Below, in pieces: positions 1 to 7,466 of a stretch of DNA of 64,000 nt. The translations under genes and the position numbers were made by a program. The DNA is from Verrucomicrobiota bacterium (GTDB lineage Bacteria > Verrucomicrobiota > Verrucomicrobiia > Limisphaerales > UBA1096): positions 17,428-81,427 of the forward strand of contig JACNJE010000090.1 in assembly GCA_014382705.1 (NCBI GenBank). The letters are read 5' to 3'. The first letter of the stretch is position 1. The number at the start of each line of letters is the position of its first letter. Under the pieces are notes generated by a model that searched no databases, was not told the origin of the DNA, and saw only the letters and a list, made by a program, of their open reading frames with translations.

Positions 1-90
1 CTGAAGCTGTATGGACTCCGCTTCCCCGGCCCCCGTTCAAAATCGGTCGGCAATCCTTGGCCAGTTCCTTCCGCTTGGCCAAGCGGTGAG

Positions 91-1479
91 CTAGTGGCGG
101 GTGGCTTCCGCCTTGGCCATCGCCTCGGCCTTGAACTTGGCCAAGCGGCTGTGGATTTCGGGTTCGTTGGCCCAAAGCGCTTGGCCCCCTTCCGGCAGGC
201 GGTGGATGGGGTCGTAGTAGTAGAAGATCTCGCCCGGCTTGGCCGTGGGCGAGGTCCACGCGGACACGCCGATTTCGCGGTCGTAGAGTGTGTAGCTGGA
301 GATTTCCCGCTTGCCGCCGCCGCCGGGGGCATCGCAGACGACGCGGGGCGTGTTGAAGCCGGCGATTGATCCCTGCAACCGGCGCGACAACTGTTCCGCC
401 CTGTGCACCGTCGTGCGGAGGTGTTCGCAGCCCGGCACCATGTCGTGCAGGTAGACGTAGTACGGCTGGATGAGCAGACTGGAAAGTTTCTTGCTGGTGT
501 AGTGCAGACAGTCGAACCCGTCGTTCACCCCGCTGATGAGTACGGACTGGTTTCGGACACGAACACCGGTTTCGGACAGCGCCTTCATCGCGCGCGAGGT
601 CCACGCCGTGATCTCGCGGTCGGTGTTGAAGTGCGTGTGCAGCGCGACTTCCTTCATTCGCTCGCGGCCCAGTTGGCATACCTCGTCCAGCGCCGCCATC
701 CAGTCGGTGTCGCTGGTGAATTTCATCGGCATGATGGCCAGGCCCTTTGTCGCAAACCGGATCCGGCGCACGGTGGGAATCTCCAGCAGCGTAATCCCGA
801 TCTGGCGGATCTGGTTGGGTCGCAGCAGCAGGGCGTCCCCGCCGGAGATGACGATGTCCTCCAGGTCCGGATGGTTGCGGATGTAGTCAAACGTGGCATC
901 CCACTCGGTGGCATTCGCGCCGTAGGTGGATTTGCTTTTCACCGCCGTGCTGCCTCCGACAACCCGGCTGCGGGTGCAGAAGGAGCAGTAGACCGGGCAG
1001 AGCGTGATCGGCAAAAACAGCGCCTTGTCGGGATAACGATGCGTGAGGTACGGCGTCGCCTTGTTGCTGTCTTCGGCCAGCGAGTCGTCCATCGCGTGCG
1101 GGTGGTCGGGGACGAACTGCGAACCCAGCGGCAGGAACTGGCGGCGCACCGGGTCGTTCTCCACGTTGTCCCACAGGATGCGCGAGAAGATGTACGGCGT
1201 GAGGCGCACGTTCATCGGGGTCTTCAGCAGGCCGTCCTCGATGTCCGCAACCAGCGACGGCGTGGCCAACTCGCGCAGTGCCTCCTGAATGCCTTGGATG
1301 GAGGTCACCGAGTGGCGCTGCTGCCAGCGGAAATCCCCGAACGTCGCGGCGTCGACATCGCGCCAGGCGGGGATCGTCCGCCAAAACTCCGAGTGGTCGA
1401 ACGCATACGTCAGCGGCCCGCCGCCACCCGGCTGGGCGCAGGGCGATTCGCTTTGTACGGTTGTTGCCTCCTCGATCAT
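91..1479 (-). CDS. KamA-family radical SAM aminomutase-like protein
   Basis: Radical SAM/PLP enzyme of the lysine 2,3-aminomutase family, 462 aa. The 4Fe-4S/SAM motif is C161-PVY-C165-SF-C168, in the CxxxCxxC form. The SAM-binding SGGDALLL motif is at about 212-219. The PLP-lysine motif PGGGGK ends at K390, so both cofactor sites look intact. The family moves an amino group between the alpha and beta carbons of lysine or related amino acids. The substrate here cannot be read from sequence; the residues after the cluster (TRSRVVGG) differ from the classical TRRR of clostridial enzymes. The ATG start is at 1479. The downstream 3' flank (73-84) carries an exact copy of the window-wide palindrome. 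No companion lysine-degradation gene is nearby, and moaC lies 81 bp upstream on the same strand. Confidence 0.88.
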   Translation of the reverse strand: MIEEATTVQSESPCAQPGGGGPLTYAFDHSEFWRTIPAWRDVDAATFGDFRWQQRHSVTSIQGIQEALRELATPSLVADIEDGLLKTPMNVRLTPYIFSRILWDNVENDPVRRQFLPLGSQFVPDHPHAMDDSLAEDSNKATPYLTHRYPDKALFLPITLCPVYCSFCTRSRVVGGSTAVKSKSTYGANATEWDATFDYIRNHPDLEDIVISGGDALLLRPNQIRQIGITLLEIPTVRRIRFATKGLAIMPMKFTSDTDWMAALDEVCQLGRERMKEVALHTHFNTDREITAWTSRAMKALSETGVRVRNQSVLISGVNDGFDCLHYTSKKLSSLLIQPYYVYLHDMVPGCEHLRTTVHRAEQLSRRLQGSIAGFNTPRVVCDAPGGGGKREISSYTLYDREIGVSAWTSPTAKPGEIFYYYDPIHRLPEGGQALWANEPEIHSRLAKFKAEAMAKAEATRH

Positions 1480-1560
1480 CGGCGATGCCTGTGCGGCACG
1501 GTCAATCAGGACGCCCAGTATAACGGCATGGCTGCATTTTACGAGTCTATTCAGCCTGCC

Positions 1561-2013
1561 TCACCGCTTGGTTTTGGAGGTGACCTTGATCTCCGAGATG
1601 ACCATTTCCCTGTCGATCGCCTTGCACATGTCGTAGATCGTCAGCGCGGCGGTCGAGACCGCCGTGAGCGCCTCCATCTCGACGCCGGTCCTGGCCGAGA
1701 TGCGGGCCGAGGCGGTGATGATGATCCGGTCGCGGCTGGCCGGGATTTCAAAACAGACCTCCGCGTGGGAGATCGGCAGCGGGTGGCAGAGCGGGATCAA
1801 CTCGGCGGTTTTTTTCGCGGCCATGATGCCGGCCAGGCGGGCCGTCGCCAGCACGTTGCCCTTGGCCGTGTCGCCGCTCTCGACCGCGTTGAGCGTGGCT
1901 GCGGCCAGGCGGATCTCGCCGCGGGCCGTCGCCTCGCGCGCCTGCTCCGGCTTGGCCGAGACGTCGACCATGCGGGCCTCGCCGTCGGCGTCGATATGGG
2001 TCAGTTCACTCAT
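1561..2013 (-). CDS. moaC: Cyclic pyranopterin monophosphate synthase MoaC
   Basis: Molybdenum cofactor biosynthesis enzyme. With MoaA it converts GTP to cyclic pyranopterin monophosphate, and MoaC performs the ring rearrangement of the 3',8-cyclo-GTP intermediate. The protein is 150 aa, close to the usual length of about 160. Hallmarks include MVDVSAK near the N terminus, KGNVLATARLAGIMAAKKT, the LIPLCHPL block with the conserved Cys-His, and TIYDMCKAIDR with the conserved Asp and Lys. The ATG start at 2013 overlaps the panB stop in an ATGA junction, so the two are translationally coupled. No moaA, moaE or mog gene is in the window, so the pathway must be completed elsewhere. Confidence 0.96.
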   Translation of the reverse strand: MSELTHIDADGEARMVDVSAKPEQAREATARGEIRLAAATLNAVESGDTAKGNVLATARLAGIMAAKKTAELIPLCHPLPISHAEVCFEIPASRDRIIITASARISARTGVEMEALTAVSTAALTIYDMCKAIDREMVISEIKVTSKTKR

Positions 2014-2783
2014 GCGCTCGGCTTGGCCAAGCCATCCTTCCAGCCGCGAATCATGCCAACCATGCGTTCCCGGAGCAACTCATCCGGCTGAATGTGTCTG
2101 GGGATAAAGTCCGGCGAGGTGCCGAGCAGGTCGGTGGTCACCAAGATTTGTCCGTCGCAGCGTTTGCCGGAACCGATCCCAATGGTCGGAATGTCAACCA
2201 AGCGCGTAATCTCACCGGCGACGGCCGGTGTCACAAGCTCGAGCACGACGCCGAACGCGCCGGCTTGGCCAAGCGCTTGGGCATCGGCAAGCAGCGCCTC
2301 CCGCTGCGCCTCGTCGCGGCCCTTGACCCGGTAACCGCCCTCCTCGAGCACGTGCTGCGGCAGCATGCCCAAGTGGCCAAGAAACGGAATGCCGGCGGCG
2401 CGGATCGCCTCGACCTGCGGAAGGATCGCCCGGCCGCCCTCGGCCTTGACCGCCTCGGCACCGGCGTCGGCCAAGCGCTTGGCCGACTCGACGGCTTGCT
2501 CCGGCGTCTCGTAAGTCTCAAACGGAAGGTCGGCGACGACAAGGCCGCGTGGCTTGGCCCGGGCGACGGCGCGGATGTGGTGCTCCATCTCCTCGAGCGT
2601 GACATGCGTGGTGTCCGGGTAGCCGAGAACGACCATCCCGAGCGAGTCGCCGACAAGCAGCAACGGCACCCCAGCAGCGTCGAGCAACTTGGCCATGGGG
2701 AAGTCGTACGCGGTCAGCGCCGCGATCGGCTCGTGGCCCTTGCGTTGTCGAATCGTTTGCGGCGTCTCCCGTGTCTCGCTCAA
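2010..2783 (-). CDS. panB: 3-methyl-2-oxobutanoate hydroxymethyltransferase PanB
   Basis: First committed step of pantothenate and CoA synthesis: it adds a hydroxymethyl group from 5,10-methylene-THF to alpha-ketoisovalerate to give ketopantoate. The deduced protein is 257 aa, normal for the family. Seen are ALTAYDFPMAKLLDAAGV, the metal-binding LLVGDSLGMVVLGY, an EGG motif in the middle, and GAFGVVLELV with the catalytic Glu. The open frame continues upstream to about 3590, but that part is antisense to the prepilin gene. I chose the TTG at 2783 (giving SETRETPQ), which has GGGGAG about 11 nt upstream; an ATG is lacking. An exact palindrome copy (2273-2284) lies inside and encodes ALGQA; another at 2021-2032 encodes GLAKP near the C terminus. 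Confidence 0.93.
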   Translation of the reverse strand: MSETRETPQTIRQRKGHEPIAALTAYDFPMAKLLDAAGVPLLLVGDSLGMVVLGYPDTTHVTLEEMEHHIRAVARAKPRGLVVADLPFETYETPEQAVESAKRLADAGAEAVKAEGGRAILPQVEAIRAAGIPFLGHLGMLPQHVLEEGGYRVKGRDEAQREALLADAQALGQAGAFGVVLELVTPAVAGEITRLVDIPTIGIGSGKRCDGQILVTTDLLGTSPDFIPRHIQPDELLRERMVGMIRGWKDGLAKPSA

Positions 2784-2830
2784 GCGGCAAGGTTCTCCCC
2801 GGTTCGCCGCGCGCTCAAGCGCAAACTCGG

Positions 2831-3562
2831 TTACCCGCCGCGCTTCGGATCGAGCCACGGCGTGCCGGACCAGTACCACTTGAACGACGGCAGCGACTCG
2901 GCGTGGCCGTCGGTGAAGCTGACATTGCTCTTGGTGTTGTGGCGCAGGTGCGGGCCGCCCCAGTTCGGGTCGCCGGAGGTGACGCAGCCGCCACAGGGCG
3001 CGCTGTTGCCGGGATCGTGAACAATCCAGCAGCCGGCTTTTTCCGGCGACTGCGGGGTGACGCATTTCTTCGGGTTGGTGGTGTTGACCGGCCGGCTGCC
3101 GCCGTCGGTCTTGTAAACGAGCGTGGCGGGGCTGCGGACGGCGCTTTCCTTGAGCGGGGCATATTCCCAGACACCGGGCCAGTTGCAGCCGCCGAGCCGA
3201 AAGTTTGCGGCATAGTTGTTCGTGGTTCGGCCAAAGTCGTAAATCGTCTCCTTGGTCTTGAACGGCTTGCTGGGGCAACGAAGGGTCTTTTTGGTTTCCT
3301 GATACGGCAGCAGATAATTGAACCACGACGTGCGGTTTTGCTGGCTGCCCACCAGCGTGAAGGTCCAGGCGAAGCGGTCGCCGTTGTCGCCGGTGTACAT
3401 TTTCGAGGCGAGCGTCAACTGCTTGATGTTGTTGAGGCAGTAGATTTCCTGCCCCTTGGCCTTGGCCTTGGCCAAGGCTGGCAACAGCAGGGCGGCCAGG
3501 ATGGCAATGATCGCGATGACCACCAGCAGCTCGATCAGCGTGAATGCGCGGTGGCGTTTCAT
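2831..3562 (-). CDS. Prepilin-like protein with N-methylation site and H-X9-DG motif
   Basis: Pseudopilin-like secreted protein, 243 aa. It begins with a short basic leader (MKRHRA) followed by [20 protein letters not shown], a class III/type IV prepilin cleavage-methylation site. The C-terminal region contains [12 protein letters not shown], which is the H-X9-DG motif of the prepilin families greatly expanded in Verrucomicrobia, Planctomycetes and Lentisphaerae. The likely route is cleavage by a prepilin peptidase and assembly by a type II secretion-like machine; the role of these numerous paralogues is unknown. I used the ATG at 3562 because the leader must be N-terminal. Repeated Ala-Lys after the helix (ALAKAKAKG) comes from a CTTGGCCAAG palindrome near 3471. 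Confidence 0.9.
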   Translation of the reverse strand: MKRHRAFTLIELLVVIAIIAILAALLLPALAKAKAKGQEIYCLNNIKQLTLASKMYTGDNGDRFAWTFTLVGSQQNRTSWFNYLLPYQETKKTLRCPSKPFKTKETIYDFGRTTNNYAANFRLGGCNWPGVWEYAPLKESAVRSPATLVYKTDGGSRPVNTTNPKKCVTPQSPEKAGCWIVHDPGNSAPCGGCVTSGDPNWGGPHLRHNTKSNVSFTDGHAESLPSFKWYWSGTPWLDPKRGG

Positions 3563-3563
3563 G

Positions 3564-3575
3564 GCTTGGCCAAGC
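3564..3575. repeat. Palindrome GCTTGGCCAAGC, intergenic copy
   Basis: Exact 12-mer in the 14-bp gap between the HsdR-N-like gene stop (3577) and the prepilin-like gene start (3562). It fills nearly the whole gap. Confidence 0.95.
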
Positions 3576-3576
3576 G

Positions 3577-4590
3577 TTACGGCTTGGCACCCCAGTTGAG
3601 CAGGCGGCCCCTGCGGCTGGGCTTGTCCGGGGCGTTTTCGCTGCGCTGCAGCACGTTTTTGATGTCCACCTTTTTGGAGATGTGAAGCAAGGTCCGTTCC
3701 TTGGCCGCCCCGCTGAATTTTGACGAGGCCGCCTTGCTGCGCGCGGTCCCGCGCTTGGCCTTCCATTTGCCCGGCGCGGTCTTTGTATTGCCCGGTGCCT
3801 TGCGGCCGGAGAATTGGTTGGGATCGGCGGCCCGGCGCCGGGCTTCGAGGGCGTCCTGCTTGAGCTTGCGCAGAAACTCCAGCACGGCGGCGGTCTCGCG
3901 GCTGGCGGCGACGTCCGGGCGCAACACGCCGTTGGCCAGATTTTCGCGGACCTCGAGCGGCGTGATATCGAGATCGGGATTGAGCTTGCGTAACTCGCGC
4001 CGCACGGCGGACACGACCGGGTCGCTCAACATCATCGCGCCGAGGTAGTGGCGGTTGGTCACCTCCAGCCGGAGGCGGAAGTGATCCAGCCCCGCGCTCC
4101 GGTGCCCCTCGCGCGTCAGCAGGAACAGCGTCTCGAGGTGCGCGTCGCGGCTGGGCTGCATATGCGACAGGTCAAATGCCAGGACGACCGGTGTCTCCGG
4201 CCGGGTGTTGCCGGTGTCCTCGACATGATGCACCTGCCAGCCGATGCCGTTGGTCAGGACGATCCACTCGACGCCGTTGAGCAGCGCGTGCTGCGAGGTC
4301 GCCAGCAGGTAGCGGTCGTCTGGCGCGGCACCGACCGGGCTGACGCGCACCAGCATGGCGGCCGAGCCGCCGGAATGAATCGCGAAATCGTAAACCGCCT
4401 CGCGGTTGTCCAGCTCCGACGTCACCTCCGTGTAGCGGTCGAACCCGAACAGGTCCGACAACAGGTCGAGCGCCAGTGTGGCGGTGTCCGCGCGGCTGGC
4501 GTCGCGCTCCCGCGCCGCCTTGAGCAGCGGCTTAAACCGGCGCAACCCGGCGCGGAGACGTTCCCGGACTTTTTTCGTGATCTTGGCCAT
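3577..4590 (-). CDS. HsdR N-terminal-like protein with degenerate nuclease site
   Basis: A 337-aa protein whose first 125 or so residues resemble the N-terminal PD-(D/E)XK domain of type I restriction R subunits. It has a helical start, [12 protein letters not shown], then YDFAI with an acidic D68, and ends in the typical [16 protein letters not shown] block at about 108-123. The strand that normally carries E-x-K reads MLVRVSP (79-85), so the catalytic Glu and Lys appear lost. The remainder holds a predicted helical region (to about 250) and a basic Lys/Ala/Gly-rich tail. No helicase, methylase or specificity subunit is adjacent, so this is a stand-alone protein, not a working restriction system. 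It may bind DNA; the function is unknown. The ATG at 4590 sits in TTGGCCAT, half of the window palindrome. Confidence 0.6.
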   Translation of the reverse strand: MAKITKKVRERLRAGLRRFKPLLKAARERDASRADTATLALDLLSDLFGFDRYTEVTSELDNREAVYDFAIHSGGSAAMLVRVSPVGAAPDDRYLLATSQHALLNGVEWIVLTNGIGWQVHHVEDTGNTRPETPVVLAFDLSHMQPSRDAHLETLFLLTREGHRSAGLDHFRLRLEVTNRHYLGAMMLSDPVVSAVRRELRKLNPDLDITPLEVRENLANGVLRPDVAASRETAAVLEFLRKLKQDALEARRRAADPNQFSGRKAPGNTKTAPGKWKAKRGTARSKAASSKFSGAAKERTLLHISKKVDIKNVLQRSENAPDKPSRRGRLLNWGAKP

Positions 4591-4688
4591 TTGACCGGAC
4601 GGACGGGTGATTCAAAGCAAGCCACCTGCCAAAAGCAAGCCGACAATGCACTTGAAATGGCCCCGTTTGTCGCCCCTAATCGCCGCGC

Positions 4689-5762
4689 ATGAACAAGCGC
4701 TCACTCCAATTTCTACAGACGTTGGTCAACACTCCCAGCCCTTCCGGCCATGAATCTCGCGGCTTGCGCGTCTGGATGGACTACGTCAGCCAGTACGCCG
4801 ACGAGACCTATTCCGACGCCTACGGCAACTGTGTCGCCGTGCTCAACAAGGGCGGCGGCCCGAGGCTGATGCTCGCCGGTCACGCCGACGAGATCGGCAT
4901 GACGGTCAACTTCATCGACGCCGACGGCTACGTTTACGTGCGGCGACTCGGCGGCACCAACCCGGCGATCACCCGGGCACAGCGCGTCATCGTTCATTCC
5001 CGCAAAGGCCCGGTGACGGGCGTCGTCGGCAGTGTCGCGCCGCACCTCATGCGCACCGACACCGGCGCGCCGAAGGCGCCAAAAATTCACGAGGTGTTCA
5101 TCGACATCGGCGCCCGTTCCCGCAAGGCCGCTGAGAAACTCGTCCGCGTCGGAGACCCGATTACGCTCAATGACCAGTTCGAGATTCTGCGCGACGACCT
5201 CGTCGTGGCGCGGGCGTTCGACAACCGCGTCGGCACGTGGGCCGTGGCCGAGACACTGCGCCTGCTCAAGACCGGCAAAGCCAAGCTCAACGCCGAGGTG
5301 TGCGCCGTCGCCAACACGATGGAGGAGGTCGGCCTGTTCGGTGCGCGGCAGATCGCCTACTCGCTGCACCCCGACGTCGCGCTGGTGATGGACGTCACCC
5401 ACGCAACCGACTACCCGACCGTGGACAAGCGGCAGCACGGCGATATCAAGGTGGGGCAGGGGCCGACCGTCACCCACGGAAACTGCAACCACCCCGAAGT
5501 CATCAAGCGCGTCGAGCAAGTGGCCAAGCGGCTGAAGATCAAGTTGCAACACGAGGCGATCTCCGCGACGAGTGGCACCGACACCGACGCCGTGTTCTGG
5601 ACGCGCGGCGGCATCCCGAGCGGCCTCATCAGCCTGCCCAACCGCTATATGCACTCGCCGGTGGAAGTCGTCAGCTTGGCCGACCTCGAGCAGATCCCGC
5701 AGCTCATGGCTGGCTTCGCCAAGTCGCTGAAAAAAGGCGAGCAATTCAAAGTAAAGATTTAG
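4689..5762 (+). CDS. M42-family metallo-aminopeptidase
   Basis: Cytoplasmic zinc or cobalt aminopeptidase of MEROPS family M42 (glutamyl aminopeptidase/endoglucanase-M type, TET-like particles), 357 aa. Seen are NTPSPSGHE at the N terminus, LMLAGHADEIGM with the first metal-binding His, ARAFDNRVG with the bridging Asp, NTMEEVGLFGAR with the catalytic Glu pair, VMDVTHATDYP with a metal-binding Asp, and the C-terminal NRYMHSPVEVV His ligand. All ligands expected of an active enzyme are present. It likely trims peptides left by the proteasome or other proteases. The ATG at 4689 starts the family-conserved N terminus. It is transcribed alone, divergent from the HsdR-N-like gene across about 100 bp. 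Confidence 0.93.
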   Translation: MNKRSLQFLQTLVNTPSPSGHESRGLRVWMDYVSQYADETYSDAYGNCVAVLNKGGGPRLMLAGHADEIGMTVNFIDADGYVYVRRLGGTNPAITRAQRVIVHSRKGPVTGVVGSVAPHLMRTDTGAPKAPKIHEVFIDIGARSRKAAEKLVRVGDPITLNDQFEILRDDLVVARAFDNRVGTWAVAETLRLLKTGKAKLNAEVCAVANTMEEVGLFGARQIAYSLHPDVALVMDVTHATDYPTVDKRQHGDIKVGQGPTVTHGNCNHPEVIKRVEQVAKRLKIKLQHEAISATSGTDTDAVFWTRGGIPSGLISLPNRYMHSPVEVVSLADLEQIPQLMAGFAKSLKKGEQFKVKI

Positions 5763-5768
5763 CCAAGC

Positions 5769-5780
5769 GCTTGGCCAAGC
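5769..5780. repeat. Palindrome GCTTGGCCAAGC (16-mer extended), intergenic copy
   Basis: Lies 6 bp after the stop of the M42 peptidase gene. It extends to GCGCTTGGCCAAGCGC at 5767-5782 and is preceded by a further half site. It could fold as a loopless hairpin, but no T-run follows, so I do not call it a terminator. Confidence 0.95.
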
Positions 5781-5796
5781 GCCAATCAGCATCGGG

Positions 5797-5981
5797 CTGA
5801 AAGCCTGATTTTACGTAGCCGAGGGCAACGCCCTTGATATCGAACCGACAAATCCAACGTGCCCTGCAAGGGCATTTTAATCATAAAAAAATACGGTTGA
5901 ACACCCCTGCAGGGCTGTTTGTTATTGCGCTGATTCCAAGGGCGCAGCCCTCGGCTACGGAAAAGTCGCCTTACAGGCGAC
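5797..5981. repeat. REP-like inverted-repeat element
   Basis: A noncoding element filling most of the gap between the M42 and lpxA genes. Its outer arms are 5814-5835 (CGTAGCCGAGGGCAACGCCCTT) given here as start CGTAGCCGAGGGC and end GCCCTT, and 5938-5959. The reverse complement of the right arm matches the left arm at 20 of 22 positions. Inside lie smaller GC-rich dyads, CCCTGCAAGGGC at about 5862 and CCCCTGCAGGG at about 5914, separated by an A-rich stretch. The GC-dyad plus AT-spacer pattern resembles REP/BIME elements mobilised by RAYT (Y1) transposases, but no such transposase is in the window. Confidence 0.7.
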
Positions 5982-5985
5982 AACT

Positions 5986-6759
5986 TCAGCGCTTGGTGTG
6001 GGAGCAGGTGCCGCGCTGGCTGGCGGCGACGAAGTCGATGAGCTGTCCCGCCAGTACGCCGGTGAACTCGGCGCGGGCTTTTTCCAGCGCGTCTTTCAAC
6101 AGGTCGCCGCTGAGGAAAATCGCGTGATACGTTTTCTTGAGCTGCGACCGTTCCTCAGCGGAGAACCCGGCGCGCTTGAGGCCGACGCTGTTGAGGCCGC
6201 ACATGCCGTTGATGCCGCGCACGATCGTGAATGGCGGCAGGTCGAGGCTCACCCCGGCGCAGCCCTGCATCATGGCGAACGCGCCAACCCGGCAGAACTG
6301 GTGCACCACGGCGTTGCCGGAGAGGAACGCGCCGTCGCCAATCATCGCATGACCGCCAACCAGCGCGCCGTTGGCGAGAATGACTTTGTTGCCGATGATG
6401 GCGTTGTGGCCGACGTGGCTGTTGGCCATGAAAAAGTTTTCCGATCCGATCCGCGTGTCTTCGTCGGGCGTGTTGGAGCGATGGAGGGTGACGTTTTCGC
6501 GGAAGGTGTTTCGCTCGCCGATGATGAGCCGGGTCGGCTCGCCGCTGTACTTCAAATCTTGCGGCGCGGCGCCGATGACGCAGCCGGTGTGAAACCGGTT
6601 TTCCGCGCCGATTGCGGTGTGGCCGGTGAGGTGAACATGCGGGCCAAGCTCGCAGCCGGCGCCGAGCGTAACCTGTTCATCGATGATTGAGAACGGGCCG
6701 ACCCGGACGCTTTCGTGCAGCTGCGCGTTCGCGTGGATGATGGCGGCGGGGTGGATCAT
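5986..6759 (-). CDS. lpxA: UDP-N-acetylglucosamine O-acyltransferase LpxA
   Basis: First step of lipid A synthesis: it moves a 3-hydroxyacyl chain from ACP to UDP-GlcNAc. The 257-aa protein is made largely of hexapeptide left-handed beta-helix repeats, followed by a helical C-terminal domain. The SHVGH block at 114-118 corresponds to HIAH of E. coli LpxA, with catalytic His at H118. VTLHRSNT replaces the usual TIHRGT, a small divergence. The ATG at 6759 overlaps the radC stop in an ATGA junction. In many bacteria lpxA follows fabZ directly; here the LpxC-FabZ fusion is about 56 kb away on the other strand. Confidence 0.95.
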   Translation of the reverse strand: MIHPAAIIHANAQLHESVRVGPFSIIDEQVTLGAGCELGPHVHLTGHTAIGAENRFHTGCVIGAAPQDLKYSGEPTRLIIGERNTFRENVTLHRSNTPDEDTRIGSENFFMANSHVGHNAIIGNKVILANGALVGGHAMIGDGAFLSGNAVVHQFCRVGAFAMMQGCAGVSLDLPPFTIVRGINGMCGLNSVGLKRAGFSAEERSQLKKTYHAIFLSGDLLKDALEKARAEFTGVLAGQLIDFVAASQRGTCSHTKR

Positions 6760-7463
6760 GCGTAAAAATAACCAAGCTCGCGCAGCGACGCGTAATCCTT
6801 TTCGCGCTCCGCCGTGCGGCGGCCAAGGATGATGTGGTCCAGCACGTCGATTTTCAACAACTTGCCGGCACGGATAATGTCGCGCGTGAACTTGATGTCG
6901 GCCTCGGACGGGGTGGGGTCGCCGCTCGGGTGGTTGTGCGCGAGGAACAGCGCCGAGGCGTTGGCGGTGATCGCGGGGCGGAACACGTCGCGCGGATGTG
7001 TCGTCAGCGAGTCGAGCGTGCCGCGCGCGAGCGTCTCCACACGGATCAGCCGCCGCTTGGCGTTTACCAGCACGACGTGGAAATGCTCGACCTCCAGCAG
7101 CCGGTTGTCCTCGCGAAGCAGTTGGGCGAGTTTTTCCGGCGTGTCGAGCACCGGCAGCTCGTGGCGCAACTCGTCAGCCATGCGCTTGGCCAGGCTGAAG
7201 GCGCTCTTGAGTGTGACCGCCTTGTCGCGGCCGACGCCTTTCACGCACAACGCCTCGACCGGCGCCTTGGCCAGCGCGTCGAGCGTGCCAAACTTGTTGA
7301 GCAGCGACTGGGCGACATCGATCGCCGACAGGCCCTGCGTGCCGGTGCGCAGCAAAATGGCGATGAGTTCACTGTCCTTGAGCGCGTCGGCGCCCTTGGC
7401 CAATAGCCGTTCGCGCGGCTTCTCGCTGTCGGGCAAATCCTTGATGCGGGTGGCCTCCGGCAT
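6756..7463 (-). CDS. radC: RadC-family JAB/MPN domain protein
   Basis: A 235-aa protein of the RadC (YicR) family. It has an N-terminal UPF0758 helix-hairpin-helix region, with VEALCVKGVGRDKAVTLKSA at about 68-90, and a C-terminal JAMM metalloprotease-like domain with H-N-HPSGDPTPSEAD, which holds the two His and the Asp that bind zinc. The historical DNA-repair name is doubtful; the biochemical function of RadC is not settled. The ATG start is at 7463, 3 nt after the sulfatase stop. The stop overlaps the lpxA start, so sulfatase-radC-lpxA form a tight minus-strand run. Confidence 0.93.
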   Translation of the reverse strand: MPEATRIKDLPDSEKPRERLLAKGADALKDSELIAILLRTGTQGLSAIDVAQSLLNKFGTLDALAKAPVEALCVKGVGRDKAVTLKSAFSLAKRMADELRHELPVLDTPEKLAQLLREDNRLLEVEHFHVVLVNAKRRLIRVETLARGTLDSLTTHPRDVFRPAITANASALFLAHNHPSGDPTPSEADIKFTRDIIRAGKLLKIDVLDHIILGRRTAEREKDYASLRELGYFYA

Positions 7464-7466
7464 GGG

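Noticed and set aside
403-2091. 562-aa plus-strand open frame
   Set aside because: It is antisense to the kamA-like gene and moaC, both with clear motifs. High GC makes long antisense frames common here.
2784-3590. N-terminal extension of the panB frame
   Set aside because: It is antisense-phase shadow over the prepilin-like gene on the same strand; the text has no family similarity and PanB is full length without it.
5767-5782. Palindrome as a rho-independent terminator
   Set aside because: The dyad has no loop and no T-run follows on either strand.
5834-6127. Short frames across the 5.8-kb repeat
   Set aside because: They cover an inverted-repeat element and run into lpxA antisense; no family text or ribosome-binding site.
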